Positions 24,118-33,949 of a stretch of 64,000 bases of DNA are shown here, one piece after another; the stretch's first letter is position 1; each line of letters opens with the position of its first letter. The DNA comes from Leifsonia shinshuensis (GTDB lineage: Bacteria > Actinomycetota > Actinomycetes > Actinomycetales > Microbacteriaceae). The notes below the pieces were generated by a model, which worked only from the letters and a program-made list of their open reading frames with translations, did not search any database and was not told the origin of the DNA. A program made the position numbers and the translations under genes. The stretch is taken from contig NZ_JAVDVK010000001.1 in NCBI RefSeq assembly GCF_031456835.1, positions 1,178,001 through 1,242,000 on the forward strand, read 5' to 3'.

Positions 24118-24951
24118 ATGACTTCGCAGAAGCACGCGATCGGCATCGACATCGGCGGCACGGGGATCAAGGGGGCTCTGGTCGATCTGTCGACCGGCGA
24201 GCTCCTCAGCGACCGGGTCAAGCTGCCCACCCCGGCCGGCGGCAAGCCCGACGACATCGTGGAGACGACGAAGGAGATCGTCGCACAGCTGGCGGCCGAG
24301 GAGCCGAACGCGCCGGTCGGCGTCTGCTTCCCCGCCATCGTCAGCCACGGCGTCACCCTCTCGGCCGCCAACGTCGCCAAGGACTGGATCGGCCTCCACG
24401 CCGAGAACCTGTTCGAGAAGGCTCTCGGGCGCGACATCCACTTCGTCAACGACGCCGACGCCGCCGGGTACGCCGAGACGCGCTTCGGCGCGGCCAAGGG
24501 CAAGGACGGCCTGGTCATCATGACCACGCTCGGCACGGGAATCGGGTCCGCGCTCATCTACGACGGCATCCTCATCCCGAACGCCGAGCTCGGCCACCTG
24601 GAGATCGACGGTCACGACGCGGAGTCGCGCGCGGCCTACTCCGCCAAGGAGCGCGAGGACCTCAGCTGGGAGAAGTGGGCCAAGCGCCTGCAGAAGTACT
24701 ACTCGACCGTCGAGTTCCTGTTCACGCCGGACCTCTTCATCGTCGGCGGCGGAGTGTCGAAGAACTACCAGGAGTTCCTGCCGCTGCTGAAGCTCAAGAC
24801 CCCGATCGTGCCGGCCGTGCACCGCAACAACGCGGGCATCCTGGGCGCTGCGGCCCTCGCGGTCCGCGGCGAGCGCCGGGAGCGCGGCGAGCGCGGTCGC
24901 AGCGGCGAGGTGGGCACGCCCGACGACGTGCCCGCGCCCACTCCGGCCTGA
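24118..24951 (+). CDS. ppgK: polyphosphate glucokinase
   Basis: 277 aa. ROK-type phosphate loop GIDIGGTGIKGALVDL at the N-terminus, catalytic FVNDADAAGYAE, TTLGTGIGSALIYDG and GHLEIDG. These are as in actinobacterial PpgK, which uses polyphosphate (and ATP) to phosphorylate glucose. The tail (ERRERGERGRSGEVGTPDD) is a charged extension. TAGATT ends 6 nt before the ATG. Confidence 0.94.
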   Translation: MTSQKHAIGIDIGGTGIKGALVDLSTGELLSDRVKLPTPAGGKPDDIVETTKEIVAQLAAEEPNAPVGVCFPAIVSHGVTLSAANVAKDWIGLHAENLFEKALGRDIHFVNDADAAGYAETRFGAAKGKDGLVIMTTLGTGIGSALIYDGILIPNAELGHLEIDGHDAESRAAYSAKEREDLSWEKWAKRLQKYYSTVEFLFTPDLFIVGGGVSKNYQEFLPLLKLKTPIVPAVHRNNAGILGAAALAVRGERRERGERGRSGEVGTPDDVPAPTPA

Positions 24952-24956
24952 CGAGG

Positions 24957-27500
24957 ATGCCTCGGGGCCGCCTGCGGGTGATGCTCGGCGCGGCGCCCGG
25001 CGTGGGCAAGACGTTCGCCATGCTCGAAGAGGGCGAGCGGCTGCGCGGGCTGGGTACCGACGTGGTGGTCGCGGTCGTGGAGACGCACGGCCGCGCGGCG
25101 ACGGCGGCGCTCCTCGACGGGCAGGAGGTGGTGCCGCGACGGCTGGTGGAGCACCGCGGCGTGACCCTCAGCGAGCTGGACCTGGATGCGGTGCTCGCCC
25201 GGCATCCGCAGGTCGCGCTGGTGGACGAGCTGGCGCACACGAACGCGCCCGGCTCCGACCACGACAAGCGCTGGCAGGACGTGGAGACGCTGCTGGATGC
25301 GGGGATCGACGTCATCTCGACGGTCAACATCCAGCACATCGAGTCGCTGAACGACGTGGTCGAGCAGATCACGGGCGTGCCGCAGCGGGAGACCATCCCG
25401 GATGCGGTGCTGCGCCGGGCGGACCGGATCGAGCTGGTGGACCTGGCGCCGCAGGCGCTGCGCGACCGGCTCGCCGAGGGTGTCGTCTACCCCGCGGCCC
25501 GGGTGGATGCGGCCCTCTCGAACTACTTCCGGCTCGGCAACCTGACCGCGCTGCGCGAGCTCGCGCTGCTGTGGCTCGCCGACGAGGTGGACAGCGCCCT
25601 GCAGCAGTACCGAGCCGAGCACGGCATCGCGGGCACCTGGGAGGCCCGGGAGCGCGTCGTCGTCGCGCTGACCGGCGGACCGGAGGGCGAGACGCTGCTG
25701 CGCCGCGGCGCGCGTATCGCGGCCCGCAGCTCGGGCGGCGAGCTGCTGGCGGTGCACGTGAGCAGCCAGGACGGCCTCCGCGAGGCGGCGCCCGGGGTGC
25801 TGGCGAATCAGCGCGCGCTCGTGGAGCAGCTGGGCGGGAGCTACCACCAGGTGGTCGGCGACGACATCCCGCGCGCCCTGGTCGAGTTCGCACGCGGCGA
25901 GAGCGCCACGCAGCTGGTGATCGGCGTCTCGCGGCGGAGCCGGCTGTCGGCGCTGCTGACCGGGCCGGGGATCGGCGCGACCGTGATCCGCGAATCCGGC
26001 GACATCGACGTGCACATCGTGTCGCACGCGCGCGCCGGCGGCCGGTTCTCGCTCCCCCGGCCGCGCGGAGGGCTCACGGTGCGGCGCCGGGTCTACGGTT
26101 TCCTGCTCGCCCTCATCGGGGGCCCGCTGCTGACGCTGCTGCTGACGAGCGTCCGCTCCGGGGAGTCGATGACGGCGGACGTGCTCAGCTACCAGCTGCT
26201 CGTCGTCGTGGTCGCGCTCGTCGGCGGCATCTGGCCCGCGCTGTTCGCCGCGCTCCTGTCGGGGCTCACCCTCGACTTCTTCTTCGTCGACCCGCTCTAC
26301 ACGATCACCGTCGGGGAGCCCCTGCACCTGCTGGCGCTCATCCTGTTCGTCATCATCGCGGCGCTGGTCAGCCTGGTGGTCGACCAAGCCGCGCGGCGGT
26401 CGCGGGCGGCGCTGCGGGCGGCGGCCGAGGCGGAGCTGCTGGCGACCGTCGCCGGCGGGGTGATCCGCGGCGAGGATGCGGTGCAAGCGCTGGTCACCCG
26501 CACCCGCGAGGCCTTCGGGCTCGGTGGGGTGCGGCTGGTGCTGCACGGGGCGGACGGCGCGGATGAGGTGCTCGCGAGCGACGGAGACGCACCGCTGTCG
26601 GAACCGGCTCAGCGGCTGCCGGTGCGGACCGGCCAGGAGTCGCGCGCGGGCGAGGCGCGCGGCGGCCCGGAGGGCCGGGTCTTCCTCGAACTGCGCGGCC
26701 GCGACCTCGAGGCCGGGGACCGACGGCTCCTGTCGGCGATCGTCGCGCAGCTGGAGGCGGCATTGGAGCACCGCGAGCTCACCGCGGCGGCCGCGGAGCT
26801 CGCCCCGCTGGCGGAAGCCGACCGGGTCCGCACGGCCCTGCTCGCCGCTGTCGGGCACGACCTGCGGCGTCCGCTCGCCGCCGCGACCGCCGCGGTCACC
26901 ACGCTCCGCCAGTCGGATCTGACGTTGAGCGACGAGGACCGGGAGGCGCTGCTCGAGACGGCGGAGGACAGCCTCCAGGGACTCGCCGGGCTCGTCACCG
27001 ACCTGCTCGACGCCAGCCGGGTGCAGGCGGGCGTGCTCGCGGTGTCCCTCGCCCCGACGGAGCTCGACGACGTGATCCTGCCCGCCCTCGACGAACTGGG
27101 CGTCGGGCCGGGCGACGTGGAGCTCGACCTCTCCCCCGACGTGCCGCCACTGCTGGCGGACGGCGTGCTGCTGCAGCGGGTGCTCGTGAACCTGCTCGGC
27201 AACGCCCTCCGCTACAGCCCCGAGGGCGCCCGCCCGGTGCTCGCAGCGAGCGAGTTCGCGGGCACGGTGCAGCTGCGGGTCGTCGACCGCGGACCCGGCA
27301 TCCCGGCCGAGCGCCGGGAGGCGGTGTTCGCGCCGTTCCAGCGCCTGTCGGACACGGACAACGATTCGGGCATCGGGCTCGGCCTCGCGCTGTCGAAGGG
27401 CTTCGTCGAGGGGATGGGCGGCACGCTCGACGTCGAGGACACTCCCGGCGGCGGCCTCACCATGGTCGTGTCGCTGCCGGCGGCGAAGGGGGACGAGTGA
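24957..27500 (+). CDS. kdpD: KdpD-type sensor histidine kinase
   Basis: 847 aa. N-terminal KdpD domain with Walker A (GAAPGVGKT, 11-19) and Walker B (VALVDELAHTNAPGS), then a universal-stress-protein-like domain. Four membrane helices (about 378-478, DUF4118) follow, then a GAF-like stretch. The kinase has phospho-acceptor His634 (GHDLRRPLA), N-box NLLGNALRYSP and G-box GIGLGLALSKG. KdpD senses low K+ or osmotic stress and phosphorylates KdpE, whose gene overlaps by 4 nt (GTGA). No kdpFABC lies nearby. ATG chosen 5 bp after the ppgK stop. Confidence 0.95.
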   Translation: MPRGRLRVMLGAAPGVGKTFAMLEEGERLRGLGTDVVVAVVETHGRAATAALLDGQEVVPRRLVEHRGVTLSELDLDAVLARHPQVALVDELAHTNAPGSDHDKRWQDVETLLDAGIDVISTVNIQHIESLNDVVEQITGVPQRETIPDAVLRRADRIELVDLAPQALRDRLAEGVVYPAARVDAALSNYFRLGNLTALRELALLWLADEVDSALQQYRAEHGIAGTWEARERVVVALTGGPEGETLLRRGARIAARSSGGELLAVHVSSQDGLREAAPGVLANQRALVEQLGGSYHQVVGDDIPRALVEFARGESATQLVIGVSRRSRLSALLTGPGIGATVIRESGDIDVHIVSHARAGGRFSLPRPRGGLTVRRRVYGFLLALIGGPLLTLLLTSVRSGESMTADVLSYQLLVVVVALVGGIWPALFAALLSGLTLDFFFVDPLYTITVGEPLHLLALILFVIIAALVSLVVDQAARRSRAALRAAAEAELLATVAGGVIRGEDAVQALVTRTREAFGLGGVRLVLHGADGADEVLASDGDAPLSEPAQRLPVRTGQESRAGEARGGPEGRVFLELRGRDLEAGDRRLLSAIVAQLEAALEHRELTAAAAELAPLAEADRVRTALLAAVGHDLRRPLAAATAAVTTLRQSDLTLSDEDREALLETAEDSLQGLAGLVTDLLDASRVQAGVLAVSLAPTELDDVILPALDELGVGPGDVELDLSPDVPPLLADGVLLQRVLVNLLGNALRYSPEGARPVLAASEFAGTVQLRVVDRGPGIPAERREAVFAPFQRLSDTDNDSGIGLGLALSKGFVEGMGGTLDVEDTPGGGLTMVVSLPAAKGDE

Positions 27501-28216
27501 AGATCCTGATCGCGGACGACGACCCGCAGATCCTGCGCGCCCTGCGCATCCTTCTCGCCGCCCGCGGCTACGACGTGCTCACCGCGCGCACCGGCGCGGA
27601 GGCCCTGTCTGTCGCCGTGGACGAGCATCCGGACCTGGTGATGCTCGACCTGGGGATGCCGCAGCTGAACGGCATCGAGGTGATCGAGGGACTGCGCGGC
27701 TGGAGCAGCGTCCCCATCCTCGTCGTCTCGGGACGCACCGGCTCCGGCGACAAGGTGGATGCGCTCGACGCGGGAGCGGACGACTACGTCACGAAGCCCT
27801 TCGCCGCCGACGAGCTGCTGGCCCGCATCCGCGCCCTCACCCGCCGGCAGACGTCCGCCACGGACGAGCCGGTCGTCGCCTTCGGGGACGTGACGGTCGA
27901 CCTGGCCGCCCGCCAGGTCACCCGCCGTGGGGACGACGGCGCGGTGCACCCGGTGCGGCTGACGCCGACCGAGTGGCAGATCCTCGAGGTGCTGCTGCGC
28001 AACCCGCGGCGGTTGGTCACGCGGCAGTCGCTGCTGACCCAGGTGTGGGGACCGCAGTACACGAAGGACACCGGCTACCTGCGGCTGTACCTCGCGCAGC
28101 TGCGGAAGAAGCTGGAGCCGGAGCCGTCACGCCCGCGCTACCTGCTGACCGAGCCCGGGATGGGCTACCGGTTCACGCCCGACGGCGACGCTGAGGCCGC
28201 CGCGCCTGCGCCGTGA
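27497..28216 (+). CDS. kdpE: KdpE-type response regulator (OmpR family)
   Basis: 239 aa. Receiver domain with acidic pocket (IADDDP), phospho-acceptor D51 (LVMLDLGMP) and conserved K (VTKPF). The C-terminal winged helix ends in LLTQVWGPQYTKDTGYLRLYLAQLRKKLE. This is the usual activator of the kdp potassium-pump operon. GTG start overlapping the kdpD stop. Because kdpFABC is absent from the window it may act on a distant locus. Confidence 0.95.
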   Translation: MKILIADDDPQILRALRILLAARGYDVLTARTGAEALSVAVDEHPDLVMLDLGMPQLNGIEVIEGLRGWSSVPILVVSGRTGSGDKVDALDAGADDYVTKPFAADELLARIRALTRRQTSATDEPVVAFGDVTVDLAARQVTRRGDDGAVHPVRLTPTEWQILEVLLRNPRRLVTRQSLLTQVWGPQYTKDTGYLRLYLAQLRKKLEPEPSRPRYLLTEPGMGYRFTPDGDAEAAAPAP

Positions 28217-28218
28217 GA

Positions 28219-28600
28219 AGGGAATGGGCCGGCTGATACGCCGGGTTCTGTCACGGTGCCGAAGCACCGCGGACGGCCATCTATCTCGGGACGACGTCAC
28301 CGCCGCCCTCCAGCGGTCTACCCGGGGACGAGACGAGCAGCCTCATGGTCCCCTGTCCGACCTTGCTCCGGGCGAGGTTTACCCAGCCGGCCGGGTCACC
28401 CCGGCCGCTGGTGGTCTCTTACACCACCGTTTCACCCTTACCGGGGACTCGCGTCCCCGGCGGTCTGCTTTCTGTTGCACTTTCTCGCGGGTTGCCCCGG
28501 GTGGGTGTTACCCACCGCCCTGCTCTGCGGAGCCCGGACGTTCCTCGGCGGCCCGCTGACGCGGACCGACGCGACCGTCTTGCCGACCCATTCCGGCCTC
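28219..28600 (-). ncRNA. rnpB: RNase P RNA (bacterial type A)
   Basis: Read on the minus strand. The conserved 5' region GAGGAACGTCCGGGCTCC lies near 28530. AGAAAGTGCAACAGAAAGCA and the GGGTAAGG/GTGAAACGGTG core follow, then GGTAAACC, GATAGATGGCCGTC, and ACAGAACCCGGCGTATCAGC at the 3' end near 28240. This is the catalytic RNA that matures tRNA 5' ends. Ends are estimated to within about 10 nt. It is convergent with kdpE. Confidence 0.95.
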
Positions 28601-28657
28601 AACCCTAGCGCAGGCGCCTCCGGAGCCGGTCGCTGGACGTCGGACGCCCTGGGCCGG

Positions 28658-29392
28658 TCAGAGCCCGGAGTCCTCCCCGCGCACGAGGATGGCGCCGCTG
28701 TCCGGGCAGAGCACCACGTCGTCGGCCGCCGCGCGGCGGATCTCGGAGAGGTCGGACTCGGTGAGCTTCACGTTCGACCCGAGCGAGACGCCGCGGACGA
28801 GCGCGGCCGCCCCGATGCCGTACCGCGCGCGCTGCCGCTCGTACAGTTCGATGAGGTCGGCCGGGAGCGCCTCGGCGATCGTGGCCCGGTCGGCCGCGGC
28901 CGCCTTGCGCTGCGCGTCGAGCTTGCCCGCCTCCTCGTCGCGCTGCGCCTCGAGCGCGGCGACCCGGCCGTCGAGCTCCGCGCGTTCCGCCTCGACGGCG
29001 GCGAGCGCCTCCTCCAGCGTCTCGACGCGCTCCATGACGGTGAGCTCGATCTCCTCGAGGTCGTCCTTGCGCTTGGCGAGGGAGGCCAGCTCCGCCTCGA
29101 GCGCCTGCACGTCCTTCACCGAGGAGGTCTGCTGCACGCGGTCGCTGTCGCGCTTGACGCGCGCCTCGACGATCTCGACATCCGACTCGACGCGCTTCAG
29201 CTCCGCCCGGGCGTCCTCCAGTTCGCCGGTCGCGGCGATCCACCGGGCACGCAGGGCCTCGATCTCGGGCTGCAGCTTCGTCAGCTCGACGGCCTGAGGC
29301 AGGTTCTTGGTGGCGTGTGCGAGCTGCGCCAGGCGCGTGTCCGCGGACTGCAGGCGCAGGAGCTCGTTCTGATCGGCGGGGCTGGCTTTCAC
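28658..29392 (-). CDS. coiled-coil protein of the C4 zinc-ribbon family, zinc ribbon degenerate
   Basis: 244 aa from GTG at 29392. Almost all of it is a long antiparallel coiled coil (ELLRLQSADTRLAQLAH to KLDAQRKAAAADRATIAEALP). The C-terminus would normally hold two CxxC pairs, as in CT398-like proteins. Here it reads GVSLGSNV and LCPDSGAILVRG, so three of the four cysteines are missing. Next to the Nif3-like gene, as in many actinobacteria. Proposed family roles involve secretion or flagellar partners in other phyla; none is proven here. Confidence 0.85.
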   Translation of the reverse strand: MKASPADQNELLRLQSADTRLAQLAHATKNLPQAVELTKLQPEIEALRARWIAATGELEDARAELKRVESDVEIVEARVKRDSDRVQQTSSVKDVQALEAELASLAKRKDDLEEIELTVMERVETLEEALAAVEAERAELDGRVAALEAQRDEEAGKLDAQRKAAAADRATIAEALPADLIELYERQRARYGIGAAALVRGVSLGSNVKLTESDLSEIRRAAADDVVLCPDSGAILVRGEDSGL

Positions 29393-29480
29393 GATGCGGT
29401 GCTTCTTTCGTGCGAGGTGTCGGGATGCGGGGTGACGGCGTACAGGCGTGTCGCCCGGCGCGTGATCGGGTCGATGGCGC

Positions 29481-30299
29481 TCATTGCAGGATCGCGAAGT
29501 CCCACGGATCGGTGCGCAGCTCGCTGACGGCGACCTCCACGCCGGGCAGCGCCTCCCGGAGCTTCTCGGCGGCCGTGTCGAGCCAGAGCCACTCGCTCGC
29601 CCAGTGCGAGACGTCGAGCAGAGCCGGGCCCCCACCGAGCACCGCCTGCTCCCGGGCTTCCGAAGCGGGATGGTGCCGCAGGTCAGCGGTGATGTAGACG
29701 TCCGCCTCGCGCACGGCGGGCGTACCGAGCAGGGAGTCGCCCGCGCCGCCGCAGACGGCGACCCTGGTCGCGGGCTGGTGGTAGTCGCCGGCGGCGCGCA
29801 CTCCCCCGGCGGTCGGCGGGAGCAGGTCGGCGACGGCCCGTGCGAGCTGGCCCAGGGTGGTGGGCTGCGCCAGGTCGCCCACCCGACCGATGCCGGTGAC
29901 GCCGTCGGCCGCCGGGGCGATGGGACGCGCGTCGCGCAGCCCGAGACGCGCGGCGAGCACGTCGCTCGTGCCGTCGGCGACCACGTCCGCCGTCGTGTGC
30001 GCGGCGTAGAGCGCCACGTCCTCCCGGATGAGGCGGGCCAGCAGCGCACCCTTGTAGCGGTCCTCCGCCACCGTGGTGACCCCGCGGAGCAGCAGCGGGT
30101 GGTGCGCGATCAGCAGGTCTGCACCCGTGTCCACGGCCTCGTCGACGGTCGCCGCGACGGCATCGACGGCGAGCAGGATGCGCTCGATCGTGGCCTCGGG
30201 ATCTCCGGCCACCAGGCCGGACGCATCCCAGCTCTCGGCACCGGCGAGCGGCCAGAGCTGCTCGACGGTGTCGCGGACGGAGGCGAGGGTGTGAGGCAC
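29481..30299 (-). CDS. Nif3-like dinuclear metal centre protein
   Basis: 272 aa. Metal-binding motifs of the NIF3/YbgI family: HHPLLLRG, AAHTTADVV and a C-terminal DVSHWASEW followed by glutamate-containing segments. The family forms hexameric toroids with a two-metal site and is sometimes called GTP cyclohydrolase I type 2, a function that is not secure. GTG start, with TAGGCT ending 7 nt upstream (leaderless). It precedes the zinc-ribbon-type gene on the same strand. Confidence 0.92.
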   Translation of the reverse strand: MPHTLASVRDTVEQLWPLAGAESWDASGLVAGDPEATIERILLAVDAVAATVDEAVDTGADLLIAHHPLLLRGVTTVAEDRYKGALLARLIREDVALYAAHTTADVVADGTSDVLAARLGLRDARPIAPAADGVTGIGRVGDLAQPTTLGQLARAVADLLPPTAGGVRAAGDYHQPATRVAVCGGAGDSLLGTPAVREADVYITADLRHHPASEAREQAVLGGGPALLDVSHWASEWLWLDTAAEKLREALPGVEVAVSELRTDPWDFAILQ

Positions 30300-30393
30300 G
30301 TCGATCAGCCTACGGGATGCCGATTCGCGCCGACCCTGCCGGATCGGTTCTGTGGAGAACGCTCCGGCTGTGGAGGAATCCGCCGGCCGCCGA

Positions 30394-32601
30394 TCAGGCG
30401 ATCAGACGCCCCGCCTCTTCCGCTTGCTCCTGCTCCCGGATGGCCGGCGCCGCGGAGACGAGCGCGCCGAACAGCCCGATCGCCAGGGCGGCCACCACCC
30501 CGATGTTGCTCGTCCCGATGCCGGCGCCGGGGTCGATCCCGACCAGCCGGAACAGGTAGCCCTCCCAGGCGAGCCACGGCAGCGGCGAGCTGATCGCACC
30601 GAGCCCGACCACCGTCGCCACAACGAGCAGCGCGACATTGGTCCAGCGCCAGTCCGGGTAGACGCCGCCCCGGGCGAGCAGCGACTGCTGATGGAATCGC
30701 CGCGTCCGCAGCATCATCTCGCCCGAGAAGATGCCCACCCAGGCCGCGACCGGCACCGAGAGGGCGGTCGGCACCCCGCGCACGACCGACGCGAGGTCGG
30801 TGACCGTGGCCGCCAGCACGGCGCCGACGATCGCGATCGCCGCCCCCGCGACGACGGTGCTCCAGCGGCGGCCGAGGCGGACGCCCGCGGCGTCGAGCGT
30901 GAATCCGGCCGAGTACACGGTGAGCACCAGCGCGGAGATCAGCGACAGCCCGACGGCGAGCAGCAGCGGCACGGGGTACCAGGCGGGCAGCCCGAGCATG
31001 GTCAGCGCCGCGACCGGGTCGCTCGCGAGCGCGCCGGCCATCCCGGGCTGCGAGGCGGCGAGCAGGCCGCCGTAGGAGACGAGGATGAACGGAGGTACGC
31101 CCGCGCCGAACGTCGCCCAGAGCATCGCGGCGCCGCCCGACGAGAGCGGCCGCTGGTACCGGGCCACCTCCGCGCTGCTCATGGCCCACGCGAGCCCGAC
31201 GTAGCTGAAGACCAGCACGGCCCCGGTGACGACGTGCGTCCAGAACGCGTCGGGCACCGCGAGCGCGCGCGCCACATCCACGTGCCGCCAGGTCGCCATC
31301 ACCATCAGGCCGATCAGCACGGCCGACGCGATGGTGAGCACCAGCTGTACCCGCGCCACCAGGCGGTAGCCCGTGTACGCGATCAGCACGGCGAGCGCGA
31401 TCGTGACGATCAGCGCGGTCACCGTCGCGCCGGCCGCATCCCCCGCCCACCCCTCGGCGGCCGTCAGCGATCCGGCGGCGGAACCCGCCAGCCACAGCAG
31501 CACCGAGCCCCAGAACAGTTTCACGAGCAGGGCGAGCACGGTCGGGATGAGGTTGCCGCGCATCCCGAACGACGCCCGCGACACCACCATCGTCGGCTGC
31601 CCGCTCCACTTGCCGGCGAGCGTGCCGAGCCCGAGCGGGAGGAAGGAGAGGGCGACGCCGACGAGCGTCGCGACGAGGAGCTGACGAAGGCTGAGGCCGA
31701 GAACGAACAGGGTCGCGCCGACGCCGACGCTGATGAGCGAGGAGGTGCCGGCGAACCAGAGCCAGAACATCCGGGATGCGCGCCCCACCCGCTGGTCGAG
31801 CGGCGTCGGTTCGAGGTCCGCCTCCTCAGGGGTGAGGAGGCTGATCCGGGTGTGGCGGCCGCGAGGGACGTCGTGCTCGTCCGGGTCTGCGACCGGATGC
31901 GCGGCGTCGTCCTCGAGTGGTGGCTCGGCATCCGGGGCGGCGGTCGCGTCGGCCGGGGCCGCTGCATCCGGGGTGTGCGCCTCATCCGGTACGACCGGTG
32001 CCATCAGCGCGACCGACGGCGCGACGGGCAGCACGGGCACCGGCTCGGAGTCGCGCGGCGCCGCCTCGGGCGGCACGAGGTCGAGCGGCTCGGCACGGGC
32101 GACGGGACGGAAGGTCGGCGGGCTGACCGCCTCCGCGAGCGTCTCGGGCTCGGCGCGCGGCACCGACGCGGCGCGTGGCTGAGGCTCGGCCGCGGGCACA
32201 GGCTCGGTCCCGGCCACGCTCTCACCCGCCGGACGCTGGATCGGGATGGCCGCCGTGGCCACCCACTCGCTGAACGTCGGCTCCGGCCCGGTCGGGGCGC
32301 GTCGCACCGGGAGGTCGTCGAAGCTGATCCGCTCGGTGGGCGGCCCGGCCCAGCCATCCGCCGCAGCCTCGTCATCGGCATCGGCATCGGCGTCGCCGTC
32401 GGCGACCGCATCCGTGTCGGCCTCCGAGTCCGCCGCAGCGTCCTCTTCCGATCCCCCGTCGCGGGCCGACTGCGTGCCGGGCGCGGCCGTCGCCCGCGGC
32501 ACGACGATCGGGATGGCCGACGTGATGCGCGCGACCTCCTCCTCCAGCACACCGGCGAGCTCGTCGTCGCTGTGCCGCTCGCCGCGCGCTGTGCCGTCCA
32601 T
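30394..32601 (-). CDS. NCS1-family (purine/cytosine-type) permease with long disordered N-terminus
   Basis: 735 aa. Residues 1 to about 275 are low complexity (Asp/Ala/Pro/Glu rich, with runs such as ADGDADADADDEAAAD) and probably disordered and cytosolic. The rest is a 12-helix transporter with NCS1 features (FWLWFAGTSSLISVGVGATLFVLGLS, ASFGMRGN, AEVARYQRP, GVYPDWRWTN). The substrate is unknown; purines, pyrimidines or hydantoins are usual. ATG at 32601 is supported by TAGTCT 6 nt upstream. Divergent from thyA. Confidence 0.88.
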   Translation of the reverse strand: MDGTARGERHSDDELAGVLEEEVARITSAIPIVVPRATAAPGTQSARDGGSEEDAAADSEADTDAVADGDADADADDEAAADGWAGPPTERISFDDLPVRRAPTGPEPTFSEWVATAAIPIQRPAGESVAGTEPVPAAEPQPRAASVPRAEPETLAEAVSPPTFRPVARAEPLDLVPPEAAPRDSEPVPVLPVAPSVALMAPVVPDEAHTPDAAAPADATAAPDAEPPLEDDAAHPVADPDEHDVPRGRHTRISLLTPEEADLEPTPLDQRVGRASRMFWLWFAGTSSLISVGVGATLFVLGLSLRQLLVATLVGVALSFLPLGLGTLAGKWSGQPTMVVSRASFGMRGNLIPTVLALLVKLFWGSVLLWLAGSAAGSLTAAEGWAGDAAGATVTALIVTIALAVLIAYTGYRLVARVQLVLTIASAVLIGLMVMATWRHVDVARALAVPDAFWTHVVTGAVLVFSYVGLAWAMSSAEVARYQRPLSSGGAAMLWATFGAGVPPFILVSYGGLLAASQPGMAGALASDPVAALTMLGLPAWYPVPLLLAVGLSLISALVLTVYSAGFTLDAAGVRLGRRWSTVVAGAAIAIVGAVLAATVTDLASVVRGVPTALSVPVAAWVGIFSGEMMLRTRRFHQQSLLARGGVYPDWRWTNVALLVVATVVGLGAISSPLPWLAWEGYLFRLVGIDPGAGIGTSNIGVVAALAIGLFGALVSAAPAIREQEQAEEAGRLIA

Positions 32602-32660
32602 GACGCCAGACTACGACGCGGCGCGCCCCGTTCGAGAGCCCCGGCAAGTAGCATCGGAGC

Positions 32661-33467
32661 GTGAGCGCGATCCCCACCCCGTACGAAGACCTGCTCCGCG
32701 ACGTGCTGGCGAACGGCGCGCATAAATCGGACCGCACCGGCACCGGCACGCGCAGCGTGTTCGGCCGCCAGCTGCGGTTCGACCTGGCCGAGGGCTTCCC
32801 GCTCATCACGACCAAGCGCGTCCACTTCAAGTCGATCGCGTACGAGCTGCTCTGGTTCCTGCGCGGCGACAGCAACGTCGGGTGGCTGCGCGAGAACGGC
32901 GTGACGATCTGGGACGAGTGGGCCGACGAGCGCGGCGAGCTCGGCCCGGTGTACGGCGTGCAGTGGCGGTCGTGGCCCGCGCCGGACGGACGCCACATCG
33001 ACCAGATCCAGCAGGTGATCGACACCCTGCGCACGGACCCCGACTCGCGCCGCATCATCGTCTCCGCTTGGAACGTCGCGGACATCCCTGACATGGCGCT
33101 CGCCCCGTGCCACGCCTTCTTCCAGTTCTACGTCGCCGACGGCCGCCTCTCCTGCCAGCTGTACCAGCGCAGCGCCGATATGTTCCTCGGCGTCCCCTTC
33201 AACATCGCGAGCTACGCGCTCCTGACGATGATGGTCGCCCAGCAGGTCGGCCTGGAGCCCGGGGAGTTCGTCTGGACGGGCGGCGACGTCCACATCTACG
33301 ACAACCACCTCGAGCAGGTGGAGGAGCAGCTCACGCGCGACCCGTATCCCGCACCGCGGCTGCGGTTCGCCCGGAAGCCGGACAGCATCTTCGACTACCG
33401 CTTCGAGGACTTCGTGGTCGAGGACTACCAGCACCACCCGGCCATCCGCGCAGCGGTCGCCGTATGA
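32661..33467 (+). CDS. thyA: thymidylate synthase
   Basis: 268 aa from GTG. Converts dUMP to dTMP with methylene-THF, yielding DHF. Shows [26 protein letters not shown], the nucleophile Cys150 in [30 protein letters not shown] and [18 protein letters not shown] ends 6 nt before the start. The stop overlaps dfrA (ATGA), so DHF is recycled by the next gene product. Confidence 0.98.
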   Translation: MSAIPTPYEDLLRDVLANGAHKSDRTGTGTRSVFGRQLRFDLAEGFPLITTKRVHFKSIAYELLWFLRGDSNVGWLRENGVTIWDEWADERGELGPVYGVQWRSWPAPDGRHIDQIQQVIDTLRTDPDSRRIIVSAWNVADIPDMALAPCHAFFQFYVADGRLSCQLYQRSADMFLGVPFNIASYALLTMMVAQQVGLEPGEFVWTGGDVHIYDNHLEQVEEQLTRDPYPAPRLRFARKPDSIFDYRFEDFVVEDYQHHPAIRAAVAV

Positions 33468-33946
33468 CGCTCGCGCTGATCTGGGCGCAGGCCCGCGACC
33501 GCGTGATCGGCGCCGACGGCGGGATGCCGTGGCACCTCCCGGAGGATCTGAAGCGCTTTCGCGATCTGACCGGCACCGACCCGGTCGTGATGGGCCGGCG
33601 CACCTGGGAGTCGCTTCCCGAGCGCTTCCGCCCACTGCCCGGGCGCGCGAACGTCGTCGTCACCCGGCAGCCGGACTGGAACGCGGACGGCGCGCAGGTC
33701 GCGCACGCGGTCGAGCAGGGCCTCGCCGCGGCCGGTGACGCCTCCACCGTCTGGGTGATCGGCGGCGCCGAGCTCTACCGGCAGACCCTTCCGCTCGCGG
33801 ATCGGCTGGAGGTCACGGAGATCGACCTCGAGGTGCCGGGCGACACCCGCGCCCCCGAGCCCGGCGAGGGATGGACGGTGCACGCGGGCGAATGGGCGAC
33901 CGCCGCGAACGGCACCCGGTACCGCTTCCTCACCTACACGCGGTAG
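33464..33946 (+). CDS. dfrA: dihydrofolate reductase
   Basis: 160 aa. [26 protein letters not shown] carries the substrate-binding acidic residue region, followed by [12 protein letters not shown] and [13 protein letters not shown] for NADPH. It reduces DHF made by ThyA. Overlaps thyA by 4 nt, so translation is coupled. Confidence 0.96.
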   Translation: MTLALIWAQARDRVIGADGGMPWHLPEDLKRFRDLTGTDPVVMGRRTWESLPERFRPLPGRANVVVTRQPDWNADGAQVAHAVEQGLAAAGDASTVWVIGGAELYRQTLPLADRLEVTEIDLEVPGDTRAPEPGEGWTVHAGEWATAANGTRYRFLTYTR

Positions 33947-33949
33947 GCC

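Noticed and set aside
28219..28600. Protein-coding frames between kdpE and the zinc-ribbon-type gene
   Set aside because: The sequence matches the conserved core of RNase P RNA on the minus strand.
32004..33635. 543-codon minus-strand frame over thyA and the NCS1 head
   Set aside because: Antisense to thyA/dfrA and out of frame with the permease; no recognisable protein.
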